Below the pieces are notes generated by a model. It was not told where the DNA came from. It worked only from the letters and a program-made list of their open reading frames with translations, and made no database searches. Both the position numbers and the translations under genes were made by a program. 64,000 bases of DNA from Hibiscus mutabilis (Eukaryota; Streptophyta; Magnoliopsida; Malvales; Malvaceae). The stretch spans positions 35,300,678 to 35,364,677 of the forward strand of contig CM033725.1 in the NCBI GenBank assembly GCA_019671005.1. Reading direction: 5' to 3'. Below are positions 10,904 through 22,529 of the stretch, one piece after another (within the stretch, counting starts at the first letter, position 1; each line of letters opens with the position of its first letter).

Positions 10904-11134
10904 TATTAAGGATAAATATAATATGAGATAACTTTTATCTCATTCAAATCTATGAGATAACTCTTTGTCAGATCTCATTCAAATCCTTTCTTATCCCATC
11001 TCTATCTCAATCTTATCTTGTATGTAAATATTTGATTTTTATTTAATATTTGATTTCCCTTATCCTTGTATATTCATTTGTAAGCCTATATATATGTCAA
11101 TTGTAAACATTATTAAATATAGAAATCCTTTACA
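10904..11134 (+). repeat. Copia 3' LTR
   Basis: 231 bp copy of the 5' LTR, ending TTTACA. It is preceded by a weak purine-rich stretch (GCAGGGGCG, 10895-10903) that would be the polypurine tract. It is followed directly by the target duplication CTATT. Confidence 0.9.
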
Positions 11135-11299
11135 CTATTCTCATGATGGCAGCTTTGGTCATGCTTGTTAGACTGGTTTCTTTACGTTCGTTTGAGTTGA
11201 GGCAGTTGGACGAGTTGCGAGCATGTGTTGGCCGCTGCATTTTGAGTAGACATTGTGTGGACAAATTGATATAGAAACCCGAGTACAATTGGTATATTT

Positions 11300-11870
11300 T
11301 CTGTGAGGTCCTTGTACAACCTGATAATGTCATTTGGGCTTGAGAAAGATGCTAATTTGAGCTCCATTTGGAAGTTGCAGATTCCACCTAAGATACAATG
11401 TTTCGTATGGTTTGTGCAATTGGAGAGGTTGCTGATGTTGAGGCTGCTAAAAGAGCACGGAATGCCTTTTGGTAAGGATGCCACACTTTGTAAATTGTAT
11501 GGGGTGAAGATGATGTGGATCACATATTATTTCATTGTTGTTATATGTGGGTTGTTTATTCGTTGTTTTTAAATGGTGGGAGGTTGAGGTGGTATGGCCT
11601 ACCAAAATTTGTGAATTATATAGTAGTGTATTCACGGTTTCTTCGAGGGGAGAGTACAAGATTGGTGTTGGTGGGATGTGCGGCTGTATTGTGGTCGATG
11701 TGGCTGGCTCAAAATGAGTTGTTGTTTCATGAGAAGTGGATGTCGGTGCATGATATATTTTTCCTTGTCAAGATTCGCTCATTTTATTGGGTTCGGCCTT
11801 TGGATGATTTAGGTTTTATTGATGAAGCGGTATGGTGGACTCGACCACGTACATGCGCTTAGCGTGCGCC
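11300..11870 (+). pseudogene. LINE ORF2 zinc-binding domain (second half)
   Basis: Continues the LINE after the copia insertion. The segment SSIWKLQIPPKIQCFVWFVQ is the hallmark of the RT-associated zinc-binding domain (iWk.kiPpKv..FvW). A Cys-containing stretch follows (ATLCKLYG), but the second Cys of the usual CxxC and the HLFFxC box are altered (DHILFHC is in another frame). Frameshifts lie near 11335 and 11500. The domain normally lies between the RT and RNase H of plant L1 ORF2. Confidence 0.7.
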
Positions 11871-11889
11871 TGTGGTTACTCGATCGAGT

Positions 11890-12340
11890 ATTGCTTGGGT
11901 TCCATCAACAGTAGGTGTCCTGAAATTCAACGTAAATGGATCGACACGTGGGAAACTAGGTAAGACGGGTTGTGGTGGTGTGTTGCGAAATGATGCGGGG
12001 CGTATTTTAGCTATGTTCTTTGGCGCCACTGTGGATTATTGATTCGAAGGAGGCTGAGGTACATGCAATTTTCCATGCGTTAGTTTTTCTCTGTGAGTCT
12101 AAATGGATCAGTGGTGATTGAATCTGATCCATTTGTTGTAGTTTCATGGATCTTGAATATTGAGCAACGCCGCTGGATATATTGGAAGTGGTTATGTAAA
12201 ATTGATGATGCATGTCAGTTGCTATAGTGCGTATGCTTTCATAATATATTTCGGGAGGCGAATGGTGTGGCGGATGCCTTGGCTAAAGGGGGAGTTGATC
12301 GACCTTCTTGGATTCAATTGTTGGAGTAGGATTTGCCTTT
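11890..12340 (+). pseudogene. LINE RNase H domain
   Basis: Reads as a plant LINE RNase H: LKFNVNGSTRGKLGKTGCGG (family form FNVDGS, so the first catalytic Asp is Asn here). GGVLRNDAGRI follows, then KEAEVHAIFHAL with the catalytic Glu, then IESDPFVVVSW with a later catalytic Asp. The end reads REANGVADALAKGGVDR. Frameshifts occur near 12040 and 12110. It sits where expected, at the C-terminus of ORF2 before the A-tail. It would remove the RNA template; it is now dead. Confidence 0.8.
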
Positions 12341-12603
12341 GCAGTTAGGGGGCTGCTGTTTGTGTTGCTTGCCTGTGCGAGTATGCGTAGGGATGATTTT
12401 GTTGGTATAGGTGAGGGTTAGTTGTTGCGTGTATGTCCTTTATTTTTACAAATTGTCACAATTACTCTTTTTTCCCTCTAACTAGGTTTTATGAAGGTTT
12501 TTAATGAGTTTTTTTTTTTGTTGAAAGATAAGGTTTTTAATGAGGCTTGTGATAATGTTGGCATTGTATGATTTATCTTAATAAAATCTTACACTTTCGC
12601 CAA

Positions 12604-12611
12604 GCAAAAAA
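12604..12611 (+). other. LINE A-tail
   Basis: An A-run after GCC-AAGC closes the LINE, about 20 bases downstream of an AATAAAA polyadenylation signal. This marks the 3' end of the retroposed copy. Confidence 0.6.
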
Positions 12612-13775
12612 AGGATAAAATATCGCTTTTAACAGTAGCTAACTCCCATGCATTTAGCGATTTGGAGTTAATTGTGGAGATAACATCGACGTTATTTGAT
12701 TAAAAAATGACTTTCTCCCGACCTTTATTCACAGTTGAGACAACTGCTAGTCTAATCGCGACTGCTTCCGCCACAGATGCATATGAAGCCTAGAAGGAAG
12801 AAGAAAACCCCTTACCAGCAGACTTGACTAGTTTTGGCCAATACATGCCACAGAAGTGCACCTAGTCTTTTAGGGAATTTCAGTACTCTGAGAGTTTGGA
12901 AAAGTCACTTTATTTATTCAAATTATATTAAAAATTAATTTTCTATTAATATTTTAAAAATTATGATTTGGATTAATTTTTGTGTGTCAACCACATGTGT
13001 CCCACCAATATGCTAATAATCCAAGCATAGATTAATTCTGTCAAATTAGATAGAGCCAGGTGACAAAGCATTTTCATCAAGTAAGCTTTCTTCGCATTCT
13101 CAAGAGCTCAAACCTCAAGCATTGGTTAAACCAGATCAACTCGTACTTAGGGGGAGCAATCAATCGAGTCGATTCAAAAAGTTTTAAGTTAGTCGAGTTG
13201 ACGAGTCCTACTCTATAACTCAAACTTTATTTGAAATTTCTTCGAATCTTCAAGTCAAGTTGTTCAAGTTTTGGTTCAAATTTAATTATAAATATTTATA
13301 ATGTTATGGTACTAATTGGTTCAAGTTTAAAGGATTTTCTCTATCCATATATGATATACATATATATTTTTCCATATGTTATATATGCTGGAAAAATGGA
13401 TATTTGGAAACTTTGAGGCATATTCTCAATTGGTAAAGGTAGCTATTCGAATAATAAAATTATGGTTTTATATTCAACTCTATGAGAGATTTTCAATAGT
13501 ATATCATATGCACAAAACTGTTAAGTGATGAATGAGAAATTCATGCTCAAAGTAAGCTACTTCTGAATTATGTTGAGAAAAAATGAAAAGCTTATATCAC
13601 ACATTGGTGGGATACCAAGTGTGGAATATGTTTATACACATGAACGAACTTTATGATTATTAAATCACGAAGTCAAGACTCTTTCTCATATGTATTGGTG
13701 TAAATCTAAATTTGTTGGGGTTAGGGGTGTGCATATATGATTCAATGATGTAAATGTTTGGGATTAATTGAGCCT
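12612..13775. other. Unassigned spacer
   Basis: 1.16 kb between the LINE tail and the Athila LTR. I see no convincing coding segment; the 61-codon plus frame at 13231-13416 is AT-rich chance. This may be old host intergenic DNA or an unrecognised degraded repeat. Confidence 0.4.
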
Positions 13776-15170
13776 TGATGATTGTGTAAATGACCTATTT
13801 TACATACCCGTTTAGCTTAGCTTTTGCATGCGTTCAAGCTCATTTAGTGGAATTTAGGAGTAGTTTGCATGTAGATAGGGAGTTACGCTGTCTGTGCTTA
13901 ATTGTTATATACTTTGGTGGTTTTGATGGGAAGGTAGTTTTTTGTGGTGTTTGCGCAAGAACAATTGGAGCTGAAGGAACGCTAGAGCAGGAAGGATAGC
14001 ACATCTCTCGGATGGAGATGATGAGGCAAGAAGAGTTGAAGATGAATCTAACTTTGGCTTACGTGGACTCTCACTAGATACGAAACTCATTAAAGAAAAT
14101 GGGAAAACAATATTCTCTTCAAGAAAGATTTGTGCGCTTTAGGGTTAAAACACCCTAGCTTTGTCGCCTATATAAAGGAGACTTGGGCTACAAACAATGA
14201 GAGCTCGATCACAGACGAAAGCCCTTAGTCTTCAACTATCAAAGAACCACCAGAGTCGATGTTCTAGAGGAGTCTCCACACGACATAAGCCATCGAGAGA
14301 GGCTGAAGGAGTGTGGGACCTGCAACAACAGTTAGAAAACTTGGAGGAGATCATCGAGAATGCTTGACCCTTTTATATCCCTTGCTTTTTAAACTGTCAT
14401 GTTTTTAATTGTTTTTATTATTGGTGTTTTAGGCTTAAACATGAGCTAAATACTTTCAGTTAGGTTTATTGCTTATTAGGATATTATGTTTTAAATATTT
14501 TTTTAATGTTATAATTCTTTTCTTTTATCTATTTTATTTAGCATTCTTCATGCATAGTTACTGTAAGAGCTATTGAGAAAGGCCTTTTAAATATTGATAT
14601 GCAGCTTAATATCAAGAGAGTTAGGTTAAACAAACATGAACAGTGAGGCTAAGGTGTTAACTTAGTCTTAATCTAGCTTAGACATAAGTTTAGAGTTTCA
14701 ACGACTAATAAGGGGAACTTGAATAGATAATAGAGTTGTTAAGGTTCATGCAGACATGTATTACCTTAGCTTTATTGTTATCAAATTCTATGCATCAAGA
14801 GAGTTAGAAGTTCATTAGAAAACCCTATCAAATAGATAAAGAACTTAATTGGTTTACGCAGACATGTATTGATAGTCTCTATAGCATTTGAATAAGTAAT
14901 CAAGCATAATTCCTATGCAATAAACCCAACATCCATAATTATCTTAATATTTACTTCACCATCTCTTTTTCTTGATCATTGCTACTTTACTTTATTTGCA
15001 TTTTGTTTTGATAATCACCATCAAACCAATACTTACTCAACCATTCTTAAGTATGATCGCTTCATATTTATTGATCCAATCCTCGTGGGTTCGACACTAT
15101 ACTTTATCACTTTATTACTTGATCAACGAGTATACTTGTTCTAAAGTGCATAACTATTTCGTAAGCATCA
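13776..15170 (+). repeat. Athila 5' LTR
   Basis: 1395 bp from TGATGATTGTG to CGTAAGCATCA. The first ~120 bp match the sequence at 28378-28500, which identifies the pair. It contains a good TATA box (14169-14176). A transcribed portion with a GAGAGCTCGATC leader follows. It is noncoding throughout. Confidence 0.85.
14169..14176 (+). promoter_or_regulatory. TATA box in the Athila LTR
   Basis: TATATAAA in a CGCC..GGAG context, about 1 kb before the LTR end. It is a plausible core promoter for the element's RNA. The start site is not visible from sequence alone. Confidence 0.55.
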
Positions 15171-15175
15171 AGTTT

Positions 15176-15193
15176 TTTGCGTCATTGCTGGGG
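15176..15193 (+). other. Athila primer-binding site (Asp tRNA type)
   Basis: TTGCGTCATTGCTGGGGA, six bases after the LTR end. It is a decayed form of the TGGCGCCGTTGCCGGGGA site used by Athila and other plant gypsy elements. The differences are all consistent with C/G-to-T/A decay. Confidence 0.75.
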
Positions 15194-15289
15194 ATTGACA
15201 ATTGATAATTATGTTGTAATTGCGCTTAAGATTTTATTTTATTTGCATTTAGTTTTTTTTTGTTTTTATTTTTAGGTATGTTTTAGTGC

Positions 15290-15603
15290 ATGACCAGACG
15301 CTCCAGTTGTGAGGAACCAATTCTCCTTGTGACCTAGAAATTGAAAGATACTTGAGAGATCTCTGTCAAGGACAAGGAATAATGGATCCTCTTGGTAACC
15401 ATGCTAATAATGGACAGAGCGGACACGACAATGTACGTAATGAAGATAATCCACTAATAGATGCACAAGTGATTGTTGATGATGTTACCAACAATGGAGA
15501 ACATAAAAGGAAGCCAGTTGTTCTGCCACCTACCCGACCTAAAAGACCTATTCGCGACAATATAGCACATGTCATCAACAACCTCAACCCATCGATCATA
15601 GTG
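15290..15603 (+). pseudogene. Athila gag, N-terminal part
   Basis: The ATG at 15290 begins the usual Athila gag leader (MTRRSSCEEP), with stops at 15331 and nearby. The open part from 15352 reads RQGQ-type GQGIMDPLGNHANN, then PTRPKRPIRDNIAHVINNL. Coding is cut at 15603 by the minus-strand solo LTR and resumes at 18889 with the target duplication (TAGTG/TAGTT). The encoded coat protein precursor is incomplete. Confidence 0.7.
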
Positions 15604-18600
15604 TGTAACCCCTTCGACACGGCCTAGTCGCAAGACCGAACCAAACGAGCTACACGGGGTTTACTGAAGTAAACCGTGAAGGTTTACCTCTTCAAATGAT
15701 CCTTTTTTCTTTTATCTTCTCTAGATACAATATTATCATCCTAAGTGTACACGCTGGCAGCAGGTGAAATTACAACTTAATCGGGCGTCGAATTGACATC
15801 CAATTGCCCCGATTCGTGATTAGGGACCAAATTGAAAATCCAACAAATTATAGGGACCTTTCGTGAAATTAAAGTTACCAATATTTAATTAATCAAGTTT
15901 CATGCATGCTCGCCAAATTTTAGCTTAAAACGACAATCCAAACTCATACAATTGCATTTACGAATACCGTGGACCAAAATATAACATTTCAAACTATTTT
16001 TCAACTTTGCAAATCAATCCACATGTAAAGTTTCAAAACCTTTGAGAAGATTTCGGAACTTTTGTTTCCAGTAGCCAAAGTTCTTAAAGTTCCCCTCAAG
16101 GTTTCGGAACCTTGGCCATGGTTACGAAACCAGCTTCAACAGGTTTCAGAACCTGTTCATAAGGTTTTGAAACTTACCTGCATAATTGCAGAAATTGCAT
16201 ACTCGAAACACTTTAGAATAACATCAAACATATCCACATTAGCCCCAAATACTCTCATACACACCTCAATTATACATCACACCTAAAACATACTTCTAAA
16301 GACATACGTAACAATTCATATACCAAATCAAACATGATAACAAGAATCTAGAGGCATGCATCCTAAAAAAACCATCCAACCAAATCCTCAAATCATAAAT
16401 CCATCACCAAACCAAGCATAAGGGGCAGTTACAAATCTATAACAGCAACATAAACTTGCTCAAACAGGGAGTTCAACAACATCTCCCAAAACATTAAAGG
16501 AATCTGCTATTGCCCTTATTAAACATTGTCTACTTTAGAAACATACTTTCATATTCGAAGTCCTTGGATCACCTTCACTTGCTTACCGCCTCCAAACCTT
16601 TAATTCTGTGCATTGATGGACAAGGATAGCGTAAGCACACTAGTCTTAGTGAGGAGTGCTAAAAAACAACACACCATCAATACATTTAAAACCGGTTTCT
16701 ATACCACATTGAAATCACTTTTCAATCCATGATTAAACCATCATTTAAAACATCATGCCTTTAAAACCATGCACTTTAACCATTCAAAAACCAGCATATT
16801 AAACCATATGCAACATGTATCATTAAACCAACAACTCACATTGCTAACCTCAATTTAAGCCTTCCCATGCATAACAACCATATGCAAAGCTTAAAGAGTA
16901 ACATGTATAAATCCCATTATACAACACATGATACATTAACAATTATATTGGCTCACAAGTGATCATCAACAAGTTCCATTTACAAAACACAACATTAGAT
17001 ACGCAAATTCACAAGTGTTCTCCCAACACTTCATATATTCTCACCGGCAACATAAGGTTCACACATGGGAGTATTCGGTACATGATATAAACCCCTCAAC
17101 CGTTGTGACAGCCGTGGTGGAGTACTCAGTACACCATATAAACCCCTCAACACCACTCATCATAGATGTATAACCCACTAACGGAATTTTCGGTAGCATA
17201 AACCCCTCAATCGTTAGGTTACTTGGACGAAGTATTTGGTACACCATATAAACCCCTCCACGTCCAATACGACTTATTTTACAGTGCACTCAATCCTATA
17301 GCCGGCTAACTATATCCAGTAACATTTTAAAACCATTTCTATACCATCATTTGCCAATATAATTCACAATTAACCATGAACCTCACTATTTTCATATGCA
17401 TCAACATTAAACCACTTTTCCAAAGCAACAAACCATGCTTTAAACTACAAGTATTACTTACAAGGATCACCTACCATGTGCATCCTTCATCAATTCATGA
17501 TTAAAACAATATCTCATATACTTAAAAACATGCATAAACAATAGGTATCATGTTATCAAAACCAAGTGCATAAAAACCATTTCAAAATAGCACGACTGAG
17601 AGAGAAATCCTTTATACTTACTTCCGAGTTTAAACCAACATTTCAAAATAAGTTTAAAATCCTATAAACCACCTTTTAAACCATTCCAATGCTAGAAAAC
17701 ACGATCTCACTCACCGACGTGCGAAACCTCAATTCATCGACGCACAATTAAGCGTCTGAAGCCTCTAAAGCTTCACTGGTAGCTTCTAAAATGTTCTCCC
17801 TTGTTTTAACCACATTACAATAGAGGGTTAATGCATCATAATGCATTCAAAATCCCAGCAAGCAATTCCTCAACATTGCCTTGCTTAAAACCATCAAAAC
17901 GCCTATCCGAAACAACTTTGATTCACTTAAGAAATTTAACCCAGCCATAACCTAACACTTCCAAACATAAATTAACATCAAACAACATGTTAAAACCATC
18001 TCATAACATCCTTATACCTCCAGCAACCATTAATCACCCACAACTCCTCAAAAACACGATTCTAGCAACCAAGAAACTTAGAGATTATTATAGTTTCGGG
18101 ATTACAATGTTAAAACCATTATCTCCACATTATTAGACATCAAAATCATGATTGCAATTAATCCTAACCCAGCAAAGCAGATCCATTACGAAAATCATAT
18201 AAATCCACTAATTAAACCTTGATTTAATCATTTCCATCAATTAATTCATAAAACCTCATTAGAAAACATATTTAAAGAGTCAAGAACTTGGGAATTTCAA
18301 TAAAGAACCTTGATTAGAGGAGAAGAACGAAGATTACCTCTAATCCCTTGCTTTCCCTTAATTGGCAAGATTGGATTGAAATCTTTCAAGAAAACAAAAA
18401 ATACTTGATGTAGAAATCCAAGGAAATCATTTGGAAACCAAAATGGAATGAAAAGGATTAATTCTCTGGAGATTTTAGAAGAGAAAAGGTAGTTTGGCGG
18501 TTGAGAAAGTAGAGAGAAAAGTTAGAGCAAAAAGAAGTTACGTGAGAAATGTTTTAACCAAATAAACTCTTTTATTAAAATCCCTTCCATCCTTAACTAT

Positions 18601-18888
18601 TAATTAATTAAAAAATTTATTAAAATGGCCTAATTAAAGGAAATAGCTGATTAAACTGATAAAAGCCCCTTAAAGATTCAAAGTTTTGACTCTTTACAAA
18701 ATAGTCACCAAAAATAGTTTTACACTTTTACATTTTAGTCACTATTCCAAAATGTCACATTTCCAAAACTTATCTTCCAAAATTGACTTTACTAATAATT
18801 AACATATATTAATAAGGATTTTTAACCATTTCTCCATATTTTTATCTCGCATAAAAATATTTTTATCTTCCAAAACCGGGGCGTTACA
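15604..18888 (-). repeat. Solo LTR 1 (Tekay-type gypsy, minus strand)
   Basis: 3285 bp. On the minus strand it starts TGTAACGCCCCGG at 18888 and ends at 15604 in AAGGGGTTACA, forming TGTAAC/GTTACA ends. Flanks TAGTG (15599-15603) and TAGTT (18889-18893) fit a 5 bp target duplication with one change. No internal coding region and no second LTR, so it is a solo LTR left by recombination. Related to solo LTR 2: both share the GTAGCTCG..TCGGTTCGGTCT end and the same internal order of segments. Confidence 0.85.
17040..17290 (-). repeat. Hairpin array in solo LTR 1
   Basis: Three modules share a central CATATAAACCCCTC-like block but have different perfect stems: GTGGTG/CACCAC (about 17114-17157), CTAACG/CGTTAG (about 17178-17217) and TTGGACG/CGTCCAA (about 17224-17266). 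A fourth, more degenerate module precedes them. Confidence 0.65.
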
Positions 18889-19660
18889 TAGTTTCTGATC
18901 TAGGGACAACTCACTTTGAGTTGAAGCCCGTTATGTTCAACATGCTCAATTCCATTGGACAATTCAATGGATTCGCAAGAGAGGATGCAAGAGAACACAA
19001 TCAAGCTTTCCTGGAAGTTTGTGTTTGCTTTAAACAATCGGGAGTTCCTGATGATGTATTGAGACTTAAATTGTTCACTTACTCCTTGCGTGATCGAGCC
19101 AGAGCATGGTTGAACACTATATCCTCAAGATCCATTACATCCTGGATGATTTGTGCAAGAAAATTTTGCATCGATATGATCCATCGAATGTGCACAATCA
19201 GAAGCAGAGCAAGATCATAGCATTCAAGCAACGATAAGATGAATCTATGTATGAATGTTGGGACAAATATAAAGATATGTTGTGCAACTGCTCGATTCAT
19301 GGATTTCATAATTGGATACAAATAATGATGTTTTATAATGGCGTTAATGCACCAACAAGGATGATGATTGACTTTTCAGCCAATGGAATTTTGCTCGACA
19401 AAGATCTTGAAGAGGCTTTTGTTATTCTTAATCAGATAGCCAATAACGACTATCAGTTTCTTATAGGGAGATTAAATCCTATTCTAAATCTCCTGGAACA
19501 CTCAAATTAGATGGTTCCTAGAGTGTGGCAACTCAACTCTCCACCATTACAAATCTGCTCAAAAGCATGCAGTTGATATCCAACACATGGGAGGCTAAGG
19601 TAATTCAATACACATGTGGGCATTGCGATGGGGAACACTAGTTGAATGAATGCCCTGAAA
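18889..19660 (+). pseudogene. Athila gag, central part and zinc knuckle
   Basis: Resumes with FELKPVMFNMLNSIGQFNG, then QAFLEVCVCFKQSGVPDDVL and YSLRDRARAWLNTI, the retrotransposon gag domain as found in Athila. A frameshift near 19175 leads to MYECWDKYKDMLCNC, then NWIQIMMFYNGV and a DLEEAFVILNQIANNDYQF segment. A CCHC knuckle (CGHCDGEH..NEC, with a stop between) lies at 19618-19655. It would have packaged the RNA. Confidence 0.85.
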
Positions 19661-19899
19661 ACAAGAATTTGGATGCTATGTAGGGGATGCCAATCACAAC
19701 AACAATTTCTATTCGAACAATTACACCCTAGGGTGGTGACAACATCCAAACATTGGTTGGGGAGGTAACACAAGAAATTCAGGAGCACAACAGAATGCTA
19801 CTACAGAGCCTCCTAGATTCCAACAGAAAACTTAGAGGCAGAACTAGGGAGTTTCTAACTCCAACTCTAGTTCTTGTTATTCTTCTTATCAAAGTTTTT

Positions 19900-20400
19900 T
19901 ATGGATATTGCCTGAGTTAATATGAAAGACCAATCAACACATCTAAAGAATCATAGTGACATGCTCACAACGCAAGGCGCTATGTTGCATAACAAACAAT
20001 CCATCCTACAGAATCACACTGCTTCCCTATGGTCCTTGGAAACACGAGTTGGGAAAATTACCCAAGTTTTGAAGATGCAACCTCAAGGCGGTTTGCTTAG
20101 TGATACTTAAGTCACTAAGACTTTTAGTGTGGAGTAATGCAATGACATTGCACTGCGTAGTGGCACCCAACTGACCAAATATGACAAGTTTAGGGGAGCT
20201 TCCCTTGTTGATTCCACTCCAAGCAAGCCATTCACCGATGCTCTAACACCTAAAGATACAACTCTTATGTTTGATACAATGAGAGATCTTGCTACTGATG
20301 GCAAGGATGACAATACCAAGGATGCCACCACATCTAGTAAACCACGCGATGATCCCAGACTACCACATCTGTTTCCACAACGATTGAAGGCTTAAAAACA
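19900..20400 (+). pseudogene. Athila gag C-terminal coiled-coil and linker
   Basis: The segment 19922-20110 encodes a helix-rich stretch (HTASLWSLETRVGKITQVLK) matching the conserved ASxRxLExQVGQIA block before the Athila protease. After a stop at 20108 the linker continues with LRSGTQLTKYDKFRG and an acidic, proline-containing part leading to FPQRLK. Stops at 20108 and 20393. Confidence 0.7.
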
Positions 20401-20960
20401 AGACGCTTAGTTCCAAAAGTTTTTAGAGATGTTTAAACAATTGCATATTAATGTCCAATTTTTGGAGGCTATTGATCAAATACTGATATATGTGATGTTT
20501 CTAAAGGAGATCATGACCAAGAAAAAGATGGTGGGTGAAGTTGAAACTATTTACACAGTAGGCGAGTGCGTGGTAGTGCTAAGTGATTTACCACCCAAGA
20601 TAAAGGACCTTGACAATTTCACCATTCCATGTTCTATAGGTCAGAACTACTCTGGCCACGCTTTATGCAATTTCGGTGCAAGCGTTAACTTGATGCCGAA
20701 ATCATTGTTTACAAGATTGGGCATGGGAAGAGCTAAGCCTACATAAGTGATCCTTTAATTGGCCAATCATTCCCAAATCAGACCCAAAGGCAGAATTGAA
20801 GATGTCATATTCAAAGTTTATAGATTATCTTCCTGGCAGATTTTATCATCCTTGATTGTGATGTAAACAAGAATGCTCACATCATCCTTGGAAGACCATT
20901 CCTTGCTACCAGGTCCATTTTGATTGATTGCGAAAAGGGATAATTTACTATAAAGATGAA
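20400..20960 (+). pseudogene. Athila protease
   Basis: Reads FLEMFKQLHINVQFLEAI, then KKKMVGEVETI and FTIPCSIGQ, all usual just before the Athila protease core. The active site is CNFGASVNLMP where the family has CDLGAS, so the catalytic Asp is Asn. The open frame ends at 20746. The later ILGRPFLAT flap (about 20885-20915) is in a shifted frame. The enzyme would have cut the gag-pol precursor; it cannot be active. Confidence 0.85.
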
Positions 20961-22290
20961 CAACCAAAAGATCACACTCAATGCCTTCAACACTCTAAAG
21001 TACACGGATAACAATGAAGAATGCCAGCTTGTGCAAAGTGAGGAAGCCCTAGTCGAAGAAAATCTTCAAGAAATTTGTTGTAGCAATGTGCTTAGTGCTG
21101 CAGAGCAATCTGAATTCGACGATGTCTTGCCAGAAGATGAAGAAGAAGGTAAGAGAGAGGTTGAACAATCCAAAGATTTGTTTACCAGGAAAGTTACATC
21201 GTTTCAATCTTTGGATTTTGCTGAGTTTAAATCTCCCAAGCCATCGCTGGAGCATCCGCTAGTACTTGACCTTAAACCTCTTCCCCCACAATGAAAATAT
21301 GCATATCTAGAGGAGAATGCTGCTTGTTGTCATATCTACTAGCTTAACATCCGACCAAGAAAATAAATTGTTGCATGTTTTATCGCAACATAAGAAAGCT
21401 ATTGGTTGAACTATTGCTGACTTGAAGGGTATAATCCCTACTTTGTGTATGCATAAAATTTTGCTTGCAGGATCACATCAGCTCGATAAAACCATAGCGG
21501 AGATTCAATCTAATCATGAGGAATAGAAGATCATCAAATGGCTTGATGCTGGAATCATCTACCCTATCTCGGATAGTTCTTGGATGAGTCATGTCTAGTG
21601 CGTACCGAAGAAATGAGGCATGAACAAAATAAAGAATGATACGGATAAAATCCTCCCCACCAAAATTGTCACCGGTTGGCGGATCTGTATTGACTACCGA
21701 AAGTTGAACAAAGCCACAAAAATACCATTTCCTATTGCCGTTAATTAACTAGATGCTCGACAAACCCGTAGGGAAACCCTACTATTACTTCCTAGACGGT
21801 TACTCTGGGTACAACCAAATTGCTACAATACTAGAGGACCAAGAGAAAACAACATTCATATGTCCATATTTCATTTATGCCTTTTGCTGAATGCCTTCTG
21901 GCCTATGCAATGCACTAGCAACATTCATGCATTGTATGATGTCCATCTTTTCATACATGGTGGATTATTTTCTAAAGATCTTCATGGAAGACTTTTCTAT
22001 CTTTGGAGACTCATTTGGTCAATTCTTAGACAACCTTGCCAAGGTATTGAAACGATGCGAAGAAATTGACCTTGTACTCAACTAGGAGAAGTGCCACTTC
22101 ATGGTCTCCGAGAGCATTATTCTAGGCCACCATATTTTTGAGAAAGGCATTAAAGTGAACAAAGTCAATATAGAAGTCATAGAGAAGCTTCCACCCCCAG
22201 TTAATGTTAAAGACATTTGAAGCTTCCTTGGCCACGCCGATTTCTACAAGAGATTTATTAAAGACTTCTCAAAAATCTTAAAACACTTAT
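20956..22290 (+). pseudogene. Athila reverse transcriptase
   Basis: An acidic linker (20956-21294) leads into the RT: YAYLEENA, IGWTIADLKGI and MHKILLAGS; after stops, RICIDYRKLNKATKIPFPIA, DGYSGYNQI-type sequence and MPSGLCNALATFMHCMMSIF. The catalytic loop is FMEDFSIFGDS, where Athila has FMDD, so one catalytic Asp is Glu. CEEIDLVLN with a stop follows, then EKCHFMVSE and SFLGHADFYKRFIKDF. At least eight stops or frameshifts occur. Confidence 0.85.
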
Positions 22291-22529
22291 ACTTGTTCTG
22301 GAGCAGAATATAGCATTCAGGTTTGATGACCAATTTCGTGCAACATTTAAAACCTTGAGGAAAGAACTTATTTCTACACCTATTATCGTGCCCTCTAATT
22401 GGCCACAACCCTTTGAGCTTATGTGGGATGCTAGCGACAATGTTGTCACCGTCGTTCTTGGTCAGTGTGGAAGTAAGATCTTTCATGTGATATATAATGC
22501 TAGCTGTACTTTAAATGAGGCACCGGTTA
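22291..22529 (+). pseudogene. Athila RNase H, first part
   Basis: After the RT, the frame reads FDDQFRATFKTLRKELIST, then PIIVPSNWPQPFELMWDASDN with the first catalytic Asp (family form MCDASD). The frame GQCGSKIFHVIYNASCTLNEA follows. It stops at 22529, where solo LTR 2 interrupts it, and resumes at 27460 with NYSTTEKELL. Confidence 0.8.

Larger units (their letters stand above)
6492..11134 (+). mobile_element. Ty1/copia retrotransposon, complete but degenerate
   Basis: A 4.64 kb element with LTRs at 6492-6724 and 10904-11134. It has a mutated initiator-methionine primer-binding site, a gag-protease-integrase-RT-RNase H order typical of copia, and perfect 5 bp target duplications CTATT (6487-6491 and 11135-11139). 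It inserted into a LINE. LTR identity looks like roughly 90% by eye, so it is an old insertion. Every domain carries stops or frameshifts, so it cannot move by itself. Confidence 0.95.
6040..12611 (+). mobile_element. LINE 3' half, split by a copia insertion
   Basis: Plus-strand L1 sequence from the region after the RT catalytic core to the A-tail. The zinc-binding RT-associated domain is split between 6066-6486 and 11135-11600. RNase H lies at 11890-12340. A 3' untranslated region carries an AATAAAA signal near 12579, and an A-run sits at 12604-12611. The copia element (6492-11134) sits inside it, flanked by CTATT duplications, so the LINE is older. The neighbouring minus-strand RT fragment holds the part of ORF2 that is missing here. 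Confidence 0.75.
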
